Below, in pieces: positions 1-12,200 of a stretch of DNA of 64,000 nucleotides (position 1 is the first letter of the stretch; every line of letters begins with the position of its first letter). Under the pieces are notes generated by a model that was given only the letters and a program-made list of their open reading frames with translations, did not search any database and was not told where the DNA came from. The stretch covers positions 4,092,001 to 4,156,000 of the forward strand of contig JAHQIY010000002.1 in the NCBI GenBank assembly GCA_019054805.1, in the 5' to 3' direction. This DNA comes from Brachionus manjavacas. Taxonomy: Eukaryota > Rotifera > Eurotatoria > Ploima > Brachionidae. The translations under genes were made by a program, and so were the position numbers.

Positions 1-791
1 AATTTTAAAAAGTCTCTAAAATTTTACCCTAAAAGCAACTTTTGATTTTAAGAACAAAATCTCAAAATTCAGTAAATTTAAAGTGACATCAAAAATACTG
101 ATTAAGACCCGATATAAATTATTATTGAGAAAAGCTTTTTTCAGATTTGTTACTTGCAGCTATTAAAGTAAAAAATACTAGAAAAAATTTTTTATTTTTT
201 CTAATTAATGCGTTTTGTTTTACATATTTATTCAAAATTTTGTATCTAAAATAATTTCAAATTTGATTAAATAATTAACTATGGGAGATTAAATAAAAAC
301 ATAACCTTTTGAATTATATTAATTTAAATTTTGAAAATGAATCAAAAGATTGAAATTAATATTCATGAGATTTTCCTAAATAATAATAATTTTTATAGTT
401 TGTTTGAAAATTTAAATAGGTTTGTTTCTTTTCTACGCTAGACTTAAAATTAACCTTTACAAAATCAATTTCAAAACAAAAATAAATAATTATAGTTTTT
501 GTATTTTTTAAGCATTGATTTTAAATTTTTTTAAATGCTATGTAAATAAACTGGTAATTAATGAAAAATCCAAATAATTCATTAATAATTTTGGCTAGGA
601 GCAACAGTAAAAATTAAACTTATTTAAATTTTTTACCCAATTAAATTATATTAGATTAACATAAATTTACTTAAAGTTAAATAAATTATATAATTTAACT
701 TACTAAAAAAATGAATACTTGAAATTTAAAAAAACCTCAAAAAAAATCTCATTAGTAAAATGTGAAATTTGAAGAAAAAAATTCAACTAAC
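1..791. other. Non-coding A/T-rich sequence, probably a pecanex intron
   Basis: No open frame with coding character was seen on either strand. The stretch lies directly after the last pecanex exon I can define (minus strand), so it is probably intron of that gene, whose remaining exons would lie to the left of the window. Confidence 0.5.
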
Positions 792-1991
792 CAACTTGGT
801 AACTAATCTTTTTCATACCAATTGAATCTATTGGAAGATTAGCATCAACAGTAGATAAGATAGAACGTTTTTTATTCTCATGGGACAGATCAAATTGGTC
901 AATGGTTACTTTGATTCTGTCACTCTTGTTTTCAAAAAATAAAATTTTGTTTCCTCTGGCATTGTTTTGATTATGAAGGGATTCCTCGGAAATTTTAAAA
1001 AGAGACCGATTTGAATTTTCCTCTAGATCATCTAGGATGCAAACAAATCAATTATTTAAAAATCATGCAAATAAATTTTACTCTGATTTGATGGCAAAGT
1101 GCCTATTATTTTAATCAAACATTGATCTTCCAGATTAACTTCATTCAATCCGTCATCTCTTTTGGGATTACTTATTTTCTCATAATTAACATCGTTTTGA
1201 GGGTCCTCATTGGAACCCTGAGATGAAGTAGACACTGAACATGACTTGGACGAAAGGTTGTTATTTAAACCACGATTTGATTCAGAAAAAGTCTTTTTGA
1301 CACTCTTGAAAGACTTCCTGCTGCCGATCGAAGCATCCAGATTGATGGAATTTTCATTATTTAAAACATTTACATTAGACTCAGCATCTGGTTGATTTAT
1401 GTTGTTTGAATTGGCGATCGAGTTGACCAAGGAGTCAGCTTGGCTGGCATTTAAGCTTGCCTCGAATGTTTGAATAATTGTATTGATTTGGTCGGTTTGG
1501 CTCCGGTTAGATTGACTTAGGGTATGGCTCCAATCCGGAACACCCATGGACGAATTTAAAGGACGAGTTAAAATAGACCTGAGTTGACTGTTCAGCTCTT
1601 TTCGTTTTTTGGACGCTTTGAGCTTCAATTTGGGCACTTTCACCACTTTTTCGTCTACGCGAATTTTGTTCTTGTCGAACATTCGATTAAGCTGATAATT
1701 AATTAATTTTATACAAGTAAATGCGATAAATATAACAAGAGTATAAATTAACCAAGTAAAAAAATTTGACGGAAAAAGCTAAAATTAAGTAAATAATTAA
1801 TATAAAATTAAATTTTTTTTGCAATAAATTTTACTCACTAAATAAAAAAAGAACGGTAAAAAAAATAATATAATCCAAGTGTACATGTGAACTGTGTTTA
1901 TAAAAATAGATAAATGTGGATCGTAGAACCATCCACCGGTTAGCGACGACCAAATGCTTTGCAGCACCACTTCGACCAAATGATTCAGCAT
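792..1991 (-). CDS. PCNX: Pecanex-like multi-pass membrane protein, 5' exons only
   Basis: Three exons on the minus strand: 1839-1991, 1082-1778 and 792-1031, with GT..AG introns and phases that join without a break. The start is the ATG at 1991. The N-terminus reads MLNHLVEVVLQSIWSSLTGG followed by WFYDPH, the conserved opening of pecanex proteins. Across the first intron the protein continues with a second hydrophobic segment ending NYQLNRMFD, matching the known N-terminal pair of membrane helices. Exons 2 and 3 then give a long, Ser/Asn-rich hydrophilic region, as in the family. Only about 360 residues are present; family members exceed 2000, so most of the gene lies beyond the left edge. 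Pecanex is linked to ER and Notch signalling in Drosophila (family knowledge). Identification is firm; the exon 3 donor (792 or 798) is less certain. Confidence 0.9.
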
Positions 1992-2366
1992 TCTTTTAAT
2001 TTATTTAGCAGCTTATTTTTCTATTTTGATTTAAATAAAATAACTCGCCTATTTCGTAGGCTTTTTGATTTTCAAAGCCTTTTAAAATTTTGAATAAAAT
2101 TAATCAAAATCTAATTTTTTAAACTTACAAATTGAATTAAAATTTTTACTTACATTTATGAATCCATTGGTTTAAATAATTTACTTAATAATTTAAAAAT
2201 CTAAAATTAAAAAAGAAAAATTACCTTTAAAATTTTTGATAACAAACAATTTTTTAAAAATGGCTATTAAACCATATTAGTTTTAATTTATAGTATCAAT
2301 AATGTAAAGATAATTTATTTAACAATTTTAGATTTTAACAACTTTTTCGAACCGAAAATGATTAAA

Positions 2367-3029
2367 TCAATCTTGATCGTCTTCAAGCTTAATTTTTTTA
2401 CTTAAATTTTCATCTTTATCACTTTGGACACGTTTTTCCACAACTGCCGATTCCAGCGTTGTGTTTACCAACTCAGATACTTTTTCTTTTGCTTTATTGT
2501 TCGCATTCATCCATAAAGAGCGCTTTATAATACGAGCTGTGCTTTCTTTATCGACTTTAGTGCTTTTATTTTTATATTCTTCAGACGCACTAATCTCATT
2601 TATCCTAGTCAAATAACTTTTAACTCTTGACTTAATTAAAAATTACTTATTAATAAAAAAACTTTTTTGGAAAAAAAAAATTTTACCAATTCTGACAGTA
2701 TGGGATGCTCTTTGAGATTGACACCATTGTTTTTAAGATAAACTATTGTGGTAAAATTTTTAGAGCCTTATTTATAATTTTTTGCTAAATAAACTACCGA
2801 AATATAAAGAGTTGATGGCATAAATGGTAATCCAGTCGAATTTTGCTTGTTCCAAAGGCGAGAGGCTGGATATTTGTTCATGGATGGTGTTAGATTCGAT
2901 TAGTTTGACAAGCTCTTCGACGCTGTCTAGACGAACCTTAAGATCGACTAGTTTTTCTTTCAAAAGCTCTGGCACGTCTTGCAATATCTCTTGGAAATTG
3001 TTTGGCTCACATTTGACCGAGTCTTCCAT
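2367..3029 (-). CDS. C1D: C1D nuclear exosome cofactor (Sas10/Utp3/C1D family)
   Basis: Three exons on the minus strand, 2798-3029, 2687-2742 and 2367-2630, give a 183-residue protein. The ATG at 3029 (MEDSVKCEPNN) was chosen; the upstream in-frame TTG is not a plausible start. Landmarks in order: SSLSPLEQAKFDWITIYAIN, then YFVYLKNNGVNLKEHPI across the first splice, then SELSRVKSYLTRINEI across the second, and a C-terminal STARIIKRSLW. These match C1D (LDPLEQAK, GVNPKEHP, RVKEI, ASRFVKNALW). C1D/Rrp47 binds Rrp6 and helps the nuclear exosome process rRNA precursors and snoRNAs (family knowledge). The C-terminal tail KKIKLEDDQD is acidic. The gene lies about 375 bp upstream (in its own direction, before) the pecanex start on the same strand. 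Confidence 0.9.
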
Positions 3030-5229
3030 CGTTTTCGACTTGTACAAAGGTTCTAATTTTAACAGATTAAATGGGTGATAAGGACTTTTGTTTATTAATT
3101 CAATTTTTAAACTAAATTATCAAAGAAATAATCATTTAAAATGAGATTTTAGTTTTAGTAATTTTTTAGACTAAATTATTAATGCGGCTTTGGTATAATT
3201 TTATTATAATTTGAAATAAATTTATTTTAATCATGCAAATTTTTTGCAATAATTTTTAGTATCGTGTTATTCGTTAAATTTATGGACGAAAATTTGAATG
3301 CATGAATGCAAAATATGTGCAGTTTTTTTGGCTGATTTTACTTTTGCAAATAAATGGACAAGATAATTTCAGTTTTTGAAAGAGCAAACAAATTTTGTCC
3401 ATAGGCATAAATGCAAACTAAAGTTTAATTTTTTAATTTTTCCAAATTAAGTGAATACTTAGAATTAAATTTTTTTAAAAGCTTTTAATTTGTGCTCATG
3501 GTTACATTAGCAAATGAAGTATTTCAAATGAAAATTTTTTTTTATTAGTAATAGCATGATTTTATCAAAAAATGACTTCAAAATTGGCAAATAAAAAAAT
3601 GGCAATCATATTCAATACTGATCCATTAATAGAAATCTCTTGGAAATCACGCAGAGAACCAAGTTTTTCAAAGCTAGTTTTTAAACGAATTATAATATAA
3701 TCAATGAAGATAAAAATGAAAATTATTCTATAATTAAGCTATTATTAGCTTATTTAATAAGTGAATTTAAGCTTTTAATTTATTCTTTTGTTGTTGTAAA
3801 AGAATAAACTTACTCCAGGGCCGCTTTATTTAAGGTGATAATGAGTAAGTTTTTGCCGACCGGCTAAGCCTTTAAGCAAATAAATAAAAATAAATCAATT
3901 TTTTTTTAAAAACTTACAAAAATTTTATGGAATTTAAGAATATCACTAATATCCGGATTCAGTTAAAAATTAAATAAGAGTTGACTAACAATTTATAAAA
4001 ATGAACTATATTGGAAACAAAGGACAACAAACTAAAAAGCAATAAAAAAAAAATATGAAAATAAAGATACGAATCTTGGTGTAATCAAAAAGTCAGTTTC
4101 CTCAATAAAATTTTTAAAACAAAAATTTTACGGTTCTGAAATTTATGTTGAAGTTTTTTTGTTGTCCTTTTTTTCTGGCAAGCAAAATTTTTTATAAATA
4201 TATCTAAATATTAATTACATTAAAAATCTCAATATTTTTTTAATCATTTTATTTTATTTGTTATAAAAGATGACCTGGCCGGTTTTTTTTATTAAATCAT
4301 AGCTTCATTGACAATTTTTATGTAATAATTTTTTAATAAAATAAAAAAAGATAAGGTTAGTTAAAAAATTATAATATTCATTATCTTTCGCTATTTTTCA
4401 AACCATGATGAATTTTTGAATGTGGACATTTCAGTTTTAGGGCTAGTGATTCCTGAGGTTTCAATGATAATAAGAGTAAAAATAAGATTTTAAATATTTT
4501 ATTGAAAAATTAGAGATAAGATTGAAATAAAGTGATTTCAGAATTTCTGATTTGAATCTAAAAATTTTATAAGACTGCTTTAAATTTATAAATTAATAAA
4601 ATTTAACAAAAATTTATCTAAATTTTCATTTCATACGCCATCATCAATATTTAACTTTTTAATTTTAAATGAAGTATCGGTCGGTCATCATCATCATTTC
4701 ATCTTTAAATAAAACTCAACTTTATCTAATTTGTAGTAGAATCAATTTTTACTTCTATTTTCTGATTTAATAAAAAAAAATGTTTTCTAAATGTCGAATG
4801 AAAATTAAATTGTAATTTTTATTTGAAGATAAAATTAATATAGAGTATTTCTAAAGGCTACCTGTTAGACAAATAAAATAATCTTAATTTTTTTTTTCTT
4901 TTTTCAATCATTCTTTTCGAGACCTGGATTGAGGAATTTTATTTTTTTTTAATTATAAAATGATAAATTTTGACAAAGATATGACTCGCAAGAAAAACCT
5001 ATAGTTTACCTTAAAAAAAGTAAAAATATAAACTCTTTTAGCTCAGGCTTTAATGTGTTTTTCTTTAAATTTTTGCATTTGATTTTAAAATAATTTTCAT
5101 AAAAAAATTCTCATTATTTTCTTAATTTGTTTCATACCTTTGCATTTCATTCCTTACCTAAAATACCAATTATTTTTTAAAAGCTTTTTGTTCGTATAAT
5201 TTGGTCATAATATAATAAAATATTTGATA
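3030..5229. other. Intergenic, no gene recognised
   Basis: A/T-rich sequence between the 5' ends of C1D (-) and the G-alpha gene (+), so it should hold both promoters. A short patch at 3816-3885 is less A/T-rich (GGGCCGC, GCCGACCGGC) but I could not assign it to an exon or RNA. Confidence 0.5.
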
Positions 5230-6618
5230 ATGTCTCCAACGTCCATCAGCGAAGATGAAAATGAGCTCAAAGATCAAAGTATTTGCCAACGAGCTTTGAA
5301 ATCTTGCCTCAATTCCAAGGAAAAAAAGTATTTTGCGAGTTCTCCGGATCCTAGTTTTGAACAAATGATAAAAATTTTAGTGGTTGGACCTGGTGACAGC
5401 GGTAAAAGTACAATTTTAAAGCAAATGAGGGTCATTCATGACAAAAATTATTCAAATGAAGAGTGTCGCAGGTATAAACCGGTCATTATCCAAAATATAT
5501 TAGACTCAGCAATTAGGTTAGTTGAAGCCATGGACATTTTTAACATTAATTTTGATGAAAAAGACAATTCAGCGAACTATGACATCATTCAAAGAAGCTA
5601 CGAAAGACTCAAAAGTGGTGACATGAATGATTGGAATAAAAATTCTGAAGATTACTGCAATGCAATTAAATCAATTTGGCAAGATAAATCGATACAATCT
5701 TGCTTCGATAAAAGAAATTTATTCTATCTTATGGACTCAACAGAATAGTAAGATTTTTCGTGTAATCTAATCAAGATAATTTCAAAATTATGCTCAAATT
5801 ACCTTTGGTTTTGAATTTAATTTTAATAAAAAAATTTTAATTTCAAAGCTTTATGACCAACTTGGAGCGCATATGTTCAACACAATATGTACCAAATCTT
5901 GATGACATACTTAGAGTTCGCCAACCCACAACAGGTTTGACAACATTTTTTTCTTATTTCTTCAATTCAAAATTAATTTAACATTTTTAAAAACAAAAAA
6001 GCTATCCAAGAATACACATTTAAAATATCAGGTAGTTATTTTTTGTTTGTTGATGTTGGTGGCCAGAGATCAGAACGCAGAAAATGGATTAACTGCTTCG
6101 AAAATGTAACTTGTTTACTATTTGTGGCTAGTCTGAGTGATTACGATTTAAAAATGAGTCGAGAGGAACTAAGATCAAGTAATTCAAATGAAGACGAAGA
6201 AGTAAATCGGATGCGTGATGGCCTTGATTTATTTAAAACTTTGATAAATTGGAAGAAAAAAGTTTACCATCAAATAACCAGGAATTCCCAGAAGCAGGAG
6301 TCAACGGAAGTATTGCTTTTTGGAAATTGTTCAATTGTCCTCTTTTTGAACAAAGAAGATCTTTTTGAGGAAAAATTTAGACGGAGTTCGTTGAAAAAAT
6401 GCTTCAAAGATTATCAAGAGACAAATTCAACTGAACAAGCCAAACAATTTATAGCGCACAAATTTGTCGAAGCTGATGACACTCTTAGGACAAATTCGCA
6501 GGGCCGTGATATCTATTGGCACTATACGTTTGCATTAGATAAAAAGTGTATCGAAACTGTTGTTGCCTCTGTTAGAGAGCGAATTCTAAAATTTATGATC
6601 GAATCAATGAGATTATAA
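5230..6618 (+). CDS. Divergent heterotrimeric G-protein alpha subunit
   Basis: Exons 5230-5747, 5849-5934 and 6002-6618 join in frame to 406 residues. G1 P-loop: GPGDSGKST (canonical GAGESGKST, Glu to Asp). Helical domain follows. Switch I: DILRVRQPTT, keeping the Arg that cholera toxin modifies in Gs (family knowledge). Switch II: FVDVGGQRSERRKWINCFEN, intact. G4: FLNKEDLF (NKxD). G5: TFALD in place of the usual TCATD, so degenerate. Between switch II and G4 there is an extra loop of roughly 20 residues (around TRNSQKQESTEV). The N-terminus has no MGC myristoylation/palmitoylation start, and the C-terminus ESMRL lacks the Cys at -4 of Gi/o types. It is a real gene by splice and frame conservation, but does not fall clearly into Gs, Gi, Gq or G12. 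An alternative is a lineage-specific sensory G-alpha. Confidence 0.88.
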
Positions 6619-8065
6619 TATATTTTGTTCTTATTGTTATAAATAAAAAAAATTTCATTTCTTTTATTTTAACTTTTATTTTAAAATCAGTTAAATATCA
6701 AAAAATAAAAATTCGGGCCAAGAAATTAAAAATTAAGAATATCCAAAAGCTTTATAACAATATTAGAATTTTTTCAGTGTTTTAAATATAAATCGACTTC
6801 TTTGACTATTTTTTTTTTACAAAGATAAACATTTTTTATTTTAATTTAATTTTCTGAGATCGCCGCAGATGTGAAGGGAATCATTAATTTTTATTTGAAA
6901 ATGACTTGAATTTTAGAAAAAAAATCTAGCCCGTTCATATTAATTTAATCTATCAAAAAATATTTGGATATTAAAACAATCAATAATTTTTTCAAAATTA
7001 AAAATCAAAATTTTTAATAAAGAAATTGATTTTTAATTTAATTTTTGAAAAACTTTTTTTATCATTTTTGTTCATTTTCTTTCATTGAACTCAGACTCGA
7101 GCATAATTAAAATGCTATTTTTTTCAACAAAATAATGAAAATATTTTAATTTAATCGAAAGTTTATTCATCTTTCATTACAATTAAAATACCGAAATAAA
7201 ATTTTTGAAAACGATAAAATAAACCCCTTAACAAAAACGATCATTACAAGAAAAAACGATCATAACAAGAAAAAACAAGTTTAACTAGCATAGGCAATAC
7301 TGGGGTTGAAAGATAATAAGGTCGAGCTAATTAGTCGTTCAAAAAACTAAAAGAAAAAACATCTTCAATTTTTTTATTAATAAATTTTATGTATTTTTTT
7401 AAATGCTATCTATAAATCTAAGTTTAAAAATAGTTCAAAACTCCTCGTTTATTATTTTTGTTTGCAGAAAAATCAGATTGACTAATTCAATTTATTAAAA
7501 GTTGAAAAATGAAAAGTTTTATTTGAATATATGTAATCATTACAATTTTATTGTCTAATTTTAATAATATTAAATTTTGATTAAATATAAATTATTATTA
7601 TTTAATATATGTTAATTGAATTTAAACATGATGAATTTTTTCATACGTCTTTTAATAAAAATTTTCATCCAATTTCGATAAGTGCGAAAAAAGCGCGATA
7701 TTTAAAATTTAAATAATAAGTAAATTTCAATTAATTTTGCAATCTGTTACATTTAAATTAAAAGATAACTTTTTATATTATTTATTTATTTCTTTTCTTA
7801 ATCAGAATATTTTTTTTAATATAAAATAACTAATCAAAATAATATTTCATATCAATGAATTGAGAAGAATTTTAACTTTTTTTAAATTAATATTTTTACA
7901 CTATCATTCAGTCTGGTATTTCAATTAGTGTCCTTGAAAATAACACCTGGTCTGAATCACCAAATTTATCAAACGGAAAGTTTAATAATTACCCAGTGAA
8001 AATGATTCAGCTAAATTCTTTTAATTTTTTTTAATTTTTTACTTTGATAACTGAAATTAAACCAA
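6619..8065. other. Intergenic, no gene recognised
   Basis: A/T-rich sequence downstream of the G-alpha gene. A short tandem pair near 7238-7270 (acgatcattacaagaaaaa repeated) is the only local structure noticed. No coding frame was supported. Confidence 0.5.
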
Positions 8066-8995
8066 ACCTTATTATTATTTATTTATTTATTTATTTTCTT
8101 TCTATACCGAGCTAGGGCTCCTTCAGAATAAATTAAAAAAAAATCAAAATCAAAATAAAAAATAAAATTAAAGTAAATAAGCTAAAAAAATGTTTATTTC
8201 TAGGTACAAAAAAGAGAGTGGTAATCTAAACTTAAAAATATATGGACAGAATACTGAGTCAAAAAGAAATCAAGTTTCTTGGTATTAAATTTGATTCTAA
8301 GTTAAACTTTAATGTATTGGTAGACGAAATTAAAGAACGCTGCAATAAAAAGTTAAACATTATTAAGATATTGTCAAACAAAAAATGGGGTCTTACTCAA
8401 AACACACTAAGAAATTTATATAAATCTTTAGTCGGATCAATTTTAGACTATCCTTTTCCTTGCTTGAATTCATTTTCAGAAAATTACAAAAAACTACAAG
8501 CAATTCAGAATACAGCATTCAGATCTATCCTTGAGATAAAATATGATACTTCCTCCAACATCATGCATCATTAGGCTCTTAATAAACCTTAATTACTAGC
8601 AGTCTCGAATCGGCTTTTTGAGTTGAGAGATAGAGATATGTTGGGACAGGACTGAGTCATTTTATTCCATTGGTTGTAATACTGGTGGAGGAATACAAAG
8701 AAGGTCTCGAATCGAGATATATTGAATACCCAACTCCATTGTGTTATTGCCACCTTACTTTTTCCTCTTTTTTTCATAAAGCTTCAACTATGTAAACATG
8801 TGCCACATGTAACAACCTATTTCAATAAATGCTTTTTAAACTTTCTTTAGATTTTTTTTAGCTTATTTACTTTATTTTTATTTTATCTTATTTAATTAAC
8901 TTTAATTTGATTTTATTTTTTTTCAATTTTATTCTGAAGAAGCTCTAGCTCGGTACAGAAAACAAATAATTAAATAGATAAATAATAATAACATG
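8066..8995 (+). mobile_element. Non-LTR retrotransposon (LINE) 3' fragment, with an inverted second tail
   Basis: The plus-strand frame at 8242-8574 encodes the C-terminal part of a LINE reverse transcriptase (SQKEIKFLGIKFDSKLNF, NLYKSLVGSILDY), followed by stop codons and frameshifts up to about 8770. The element ends in an A/T-rich 3' tail with TTCTGAAGAAGCTCTAGCTC near 8930-8955. A reverse-complement copy of that tail lies at about 8070-8185, so the fragment is flanked by inverted tails about 115 bp long. The coding part is nearly identical in sequence to the LINE piece at 40983-41340, showing the same family. It is truncated and non-functional. Confidence 0.85.
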
Positions 8996-9292
8996 GCTTT
9001 ATATCTGGCAATTCATGTCAAACAGTATTAATTTAAAGCTAAAGAGAGAAAACTAACAACTGTTTCCTTGTTTATTGTTTTTAGCAAAGAATTTAATTAA
9101 AAGGCTTTATTTAATCATTTTAATTTAAATGTAACATATTGCAAAATTAACTCCAATTTTTAAATTTATTTGAAACATCGCACTTCTTTCAAAAGCATGA
9201 AAATTAAAAGACGAAAAAAATGCTCCATATATTAAATAGTATATTTATTTAATAGAATAATTTGAATAAAAAATCTGATTGAAAAATTAACT

Positions 9293-12200
9293 TTATTTTT
9301 TTTTCCCTCCTTTAGCTCCCTTGCCACTTTTAGCTCCTTTACCACCATCCTCTTCATCGGCAGCTGCCTTGGCTCGTTTGGTTCCTAATGGTGTTTTAGT
9401 CAACCATTTTTTAAATGATTCTTCTTCGGCCATATAAATAGGATCATTGCGCGCCAAAGCAGGTATGAATTCGAATGCTTGCAAAGGTTTATTTTGTTGT
9501 TGGCTGATCCTTCTCTCGGTCAAAACTTCCTTAACTGTACCTAAAATATAGCCTGGTGTATAGCCGTCGGAAACTTTTGCCAACGAGCTCAAATCCAATA
9601 AATCAGTGATTATACCATTGTGTTTCGTAATAAAAATTTTCCACATCACTTGTATAATTTTAAATTAATTAAATTTTTAATTAATTAATTTTTTTAGCAT
9701 TTACAATATCTTGAATCATAATCTGGTCTCGGTATCATGATTATATTTGAATACTGCTTGCATAGAGGCTTCACTGGTGCATCAAATGGCGATCCAGAAG
9801 TGCCAATAACCAAAAATCGACTATCCTGCTTTATTGTTTTTAGAAATTTTGGCAAAACTTTTTTCAATCGTTTGGGATCAAGCTTTTTTGAAAAAGAATA
9901 GAATTTTTTAAAATAATCTTAAAATAATTTACCTCTTTGTCTGCTTTTGCCAATTTCTTGACAAATTGTTTTTCACAGTTATTGATTAAGATTACTGTTG
10001 GCTGCAAAGCTTTTCCCACTTTGGACACCAAATGCATGAGCATCTTAAGACCTTCCTTTCCAGGATACTTTCCAACAATGTTTGCCGCTGAAAAATCAAA
10101 AACTGTAGCGCCTGTTTCATGAGCAATTATGTGAGCTAGCATTTTTTTACCACAACCTCTCGGTCCAGTAATAAGTATCGACTTGACCAGTGGAGCCTTT
10201 TCGTGTATAGCTTCGGAGCCAAGTGGCAAAATTCCATACAAAGCTGCTAGATGCCTAACATCAGTAAGTGAAGGCATCGGCTCGATTCCGGCTTGACGTA
10301 AAGTTGTTCCCAAGTAGCTAAAATCTCCCACGAAATCACTCAAATTATTAGACTCTGGTTTGATTATGATACCCTGTTCTACTAATTCGGTAAATAATTC
10401 TGTTATTGTTCGATCAGGTGTCAAGTCTTTTTCTTTCTTCTTCTTTTTTCCTTTTTTCTTTTTGCTCTTCTTCTTTTTCTTTTTCTTATCCTTCGATTTA
10501 TCAATAGCTGCTTTTAGATTCTTTAACTCTTCTCTCATTAGCTCATCAACTTCAAGACGAATTGCCTCTTCAACTTCTAGTCTCTTCTCCTCTTTGATCA
10601 ATTCGCCATCATACGCTTGATTTAATGCGGAGTCTTTTTTTCCCAGCCAAATATCTTTATAGTTTGTATTGCCCTCGTTTATATCGGGCACAAAATTCGA
10701 TGGAGCCATCATCCAACCCTCGTCTTCATCTTTTTTGCCTTTTTTGTCTTTACCATCTTTTTTCTTGTCTTTTTTATCCTTTTTCTTATCTTTTTTATCT
10801 TTTTTCTTGTCTTTTTTGTCCGGTTTGGCATTGTCCATTTCTTGAATATCACGCTCTAGCTCAGCTACAGTTTTGTTCTTAAAAATCAGCGCAGAACCGC
10901 CCTCGTCTTCATCCGGATAGTCCGGAAATTTACCAGTAACATCTCTACAAAAAATATCTTATTTTTTTCTCAATTTTATTTGTCTCAGTTTTAAAAAAAA
11001 CGAAAAGTAAATTTTTGTAAAAATAATTAGCATTTTTTTCTAAAAAAAATGTACAAATTGGTAAAATTAAGTTAATTTTTTTTCTTACAAACTGACACAG
11101 AAAATATCAAAACAGCTGAAATTCAAAACATCATTTTAAAATTCTTTTTTAAGGAATTAGAATCCTTTTTGAAAATAGAAGTGAATGATCGAATCATTAA
11201 TTGGTTTTTAATAATTTATTTTCTAAACTAAAATGGAATTTCATATTATTTCATTTTATTTTTTTAATAATTCGTTATCTGTTATCTGTTTGTAATAAGA
11301 AAAATTAACTTAATTTTACCTATTTTTAAATATTTTACTAAAAAATATTTTTTTTATACCAAAATTTTCAAAATCAGATGATTTTTCATTTAATTTTTAA
11401 AAGAATTTTAAAAATTTTGGCATTTTTTTACCTTAATTTCCGTATTTTGGCAAAATTTTACGATAATTCATGTAAATTACGGTTAATTATCGTAACATTT
11501 TGCCAAATTACGAAAATCAAAGTAAAAAAATAACATTTTTTCTTGAAAAATTTTAATTTTTCATTTTTTTTTAAATAAATGAAAAAATACGTTGAACTGA
11601 GCTTGACTTAGATACAGATTGTTCCTTTTCTTAACTTTTACAAAATGATAAATTTTTTATTCGATTAATTGTATTTATTAGTCAACTATTTTGAATTTAA
11701 TTGAAAATTTTTTTACTCTTTTGCCTCTAAGGCTTGAATTGATAGATAATAAGAATAAAATTAGCCTTTAAACTTTGTTAATTTGGAAAAATTAAAAATT
11801 ACATCTAGATTTAGACTAAAAATACATGAAATAGAATTCTGTGAAAATTTATCAAAAATTTTTTTGTATATTTTAGTAATTTTTTTTCAAAATAGTCTAA
11901 GTCTGATTTGAATTTAAAAAATAAATTTTTTGACTTGAAAATCTGATTCATACGAATATTAAAAAACTTACCGGCATTCAAGAAACCATTGTCTAATTTG
12001 ACTTATCATTCTTTCTTTCATATCAGGACCCTCAGTATTTCTCAGTCTTTCCTTAATGCTGACCAGAGCCTGCTGAAATTCCTTCTCGTTATGCTTTACT
12101 ATTTCTCTTCGTCTCTCTTCGGTTTTTCTCTGCTGATATTGAGGTGTTTGTTTAGCATCCTTGGGAATCGGCGTAGGTTCCATACCAAGAAACATGAATT

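Noticed and set aside
10360..10882. Plus-strand frames rich in Phe, Ser, Leu and Tyr
   Set aside because: They are the antisense of the Lys-rich tracts of DRC11 exon 6 and have no independent support.
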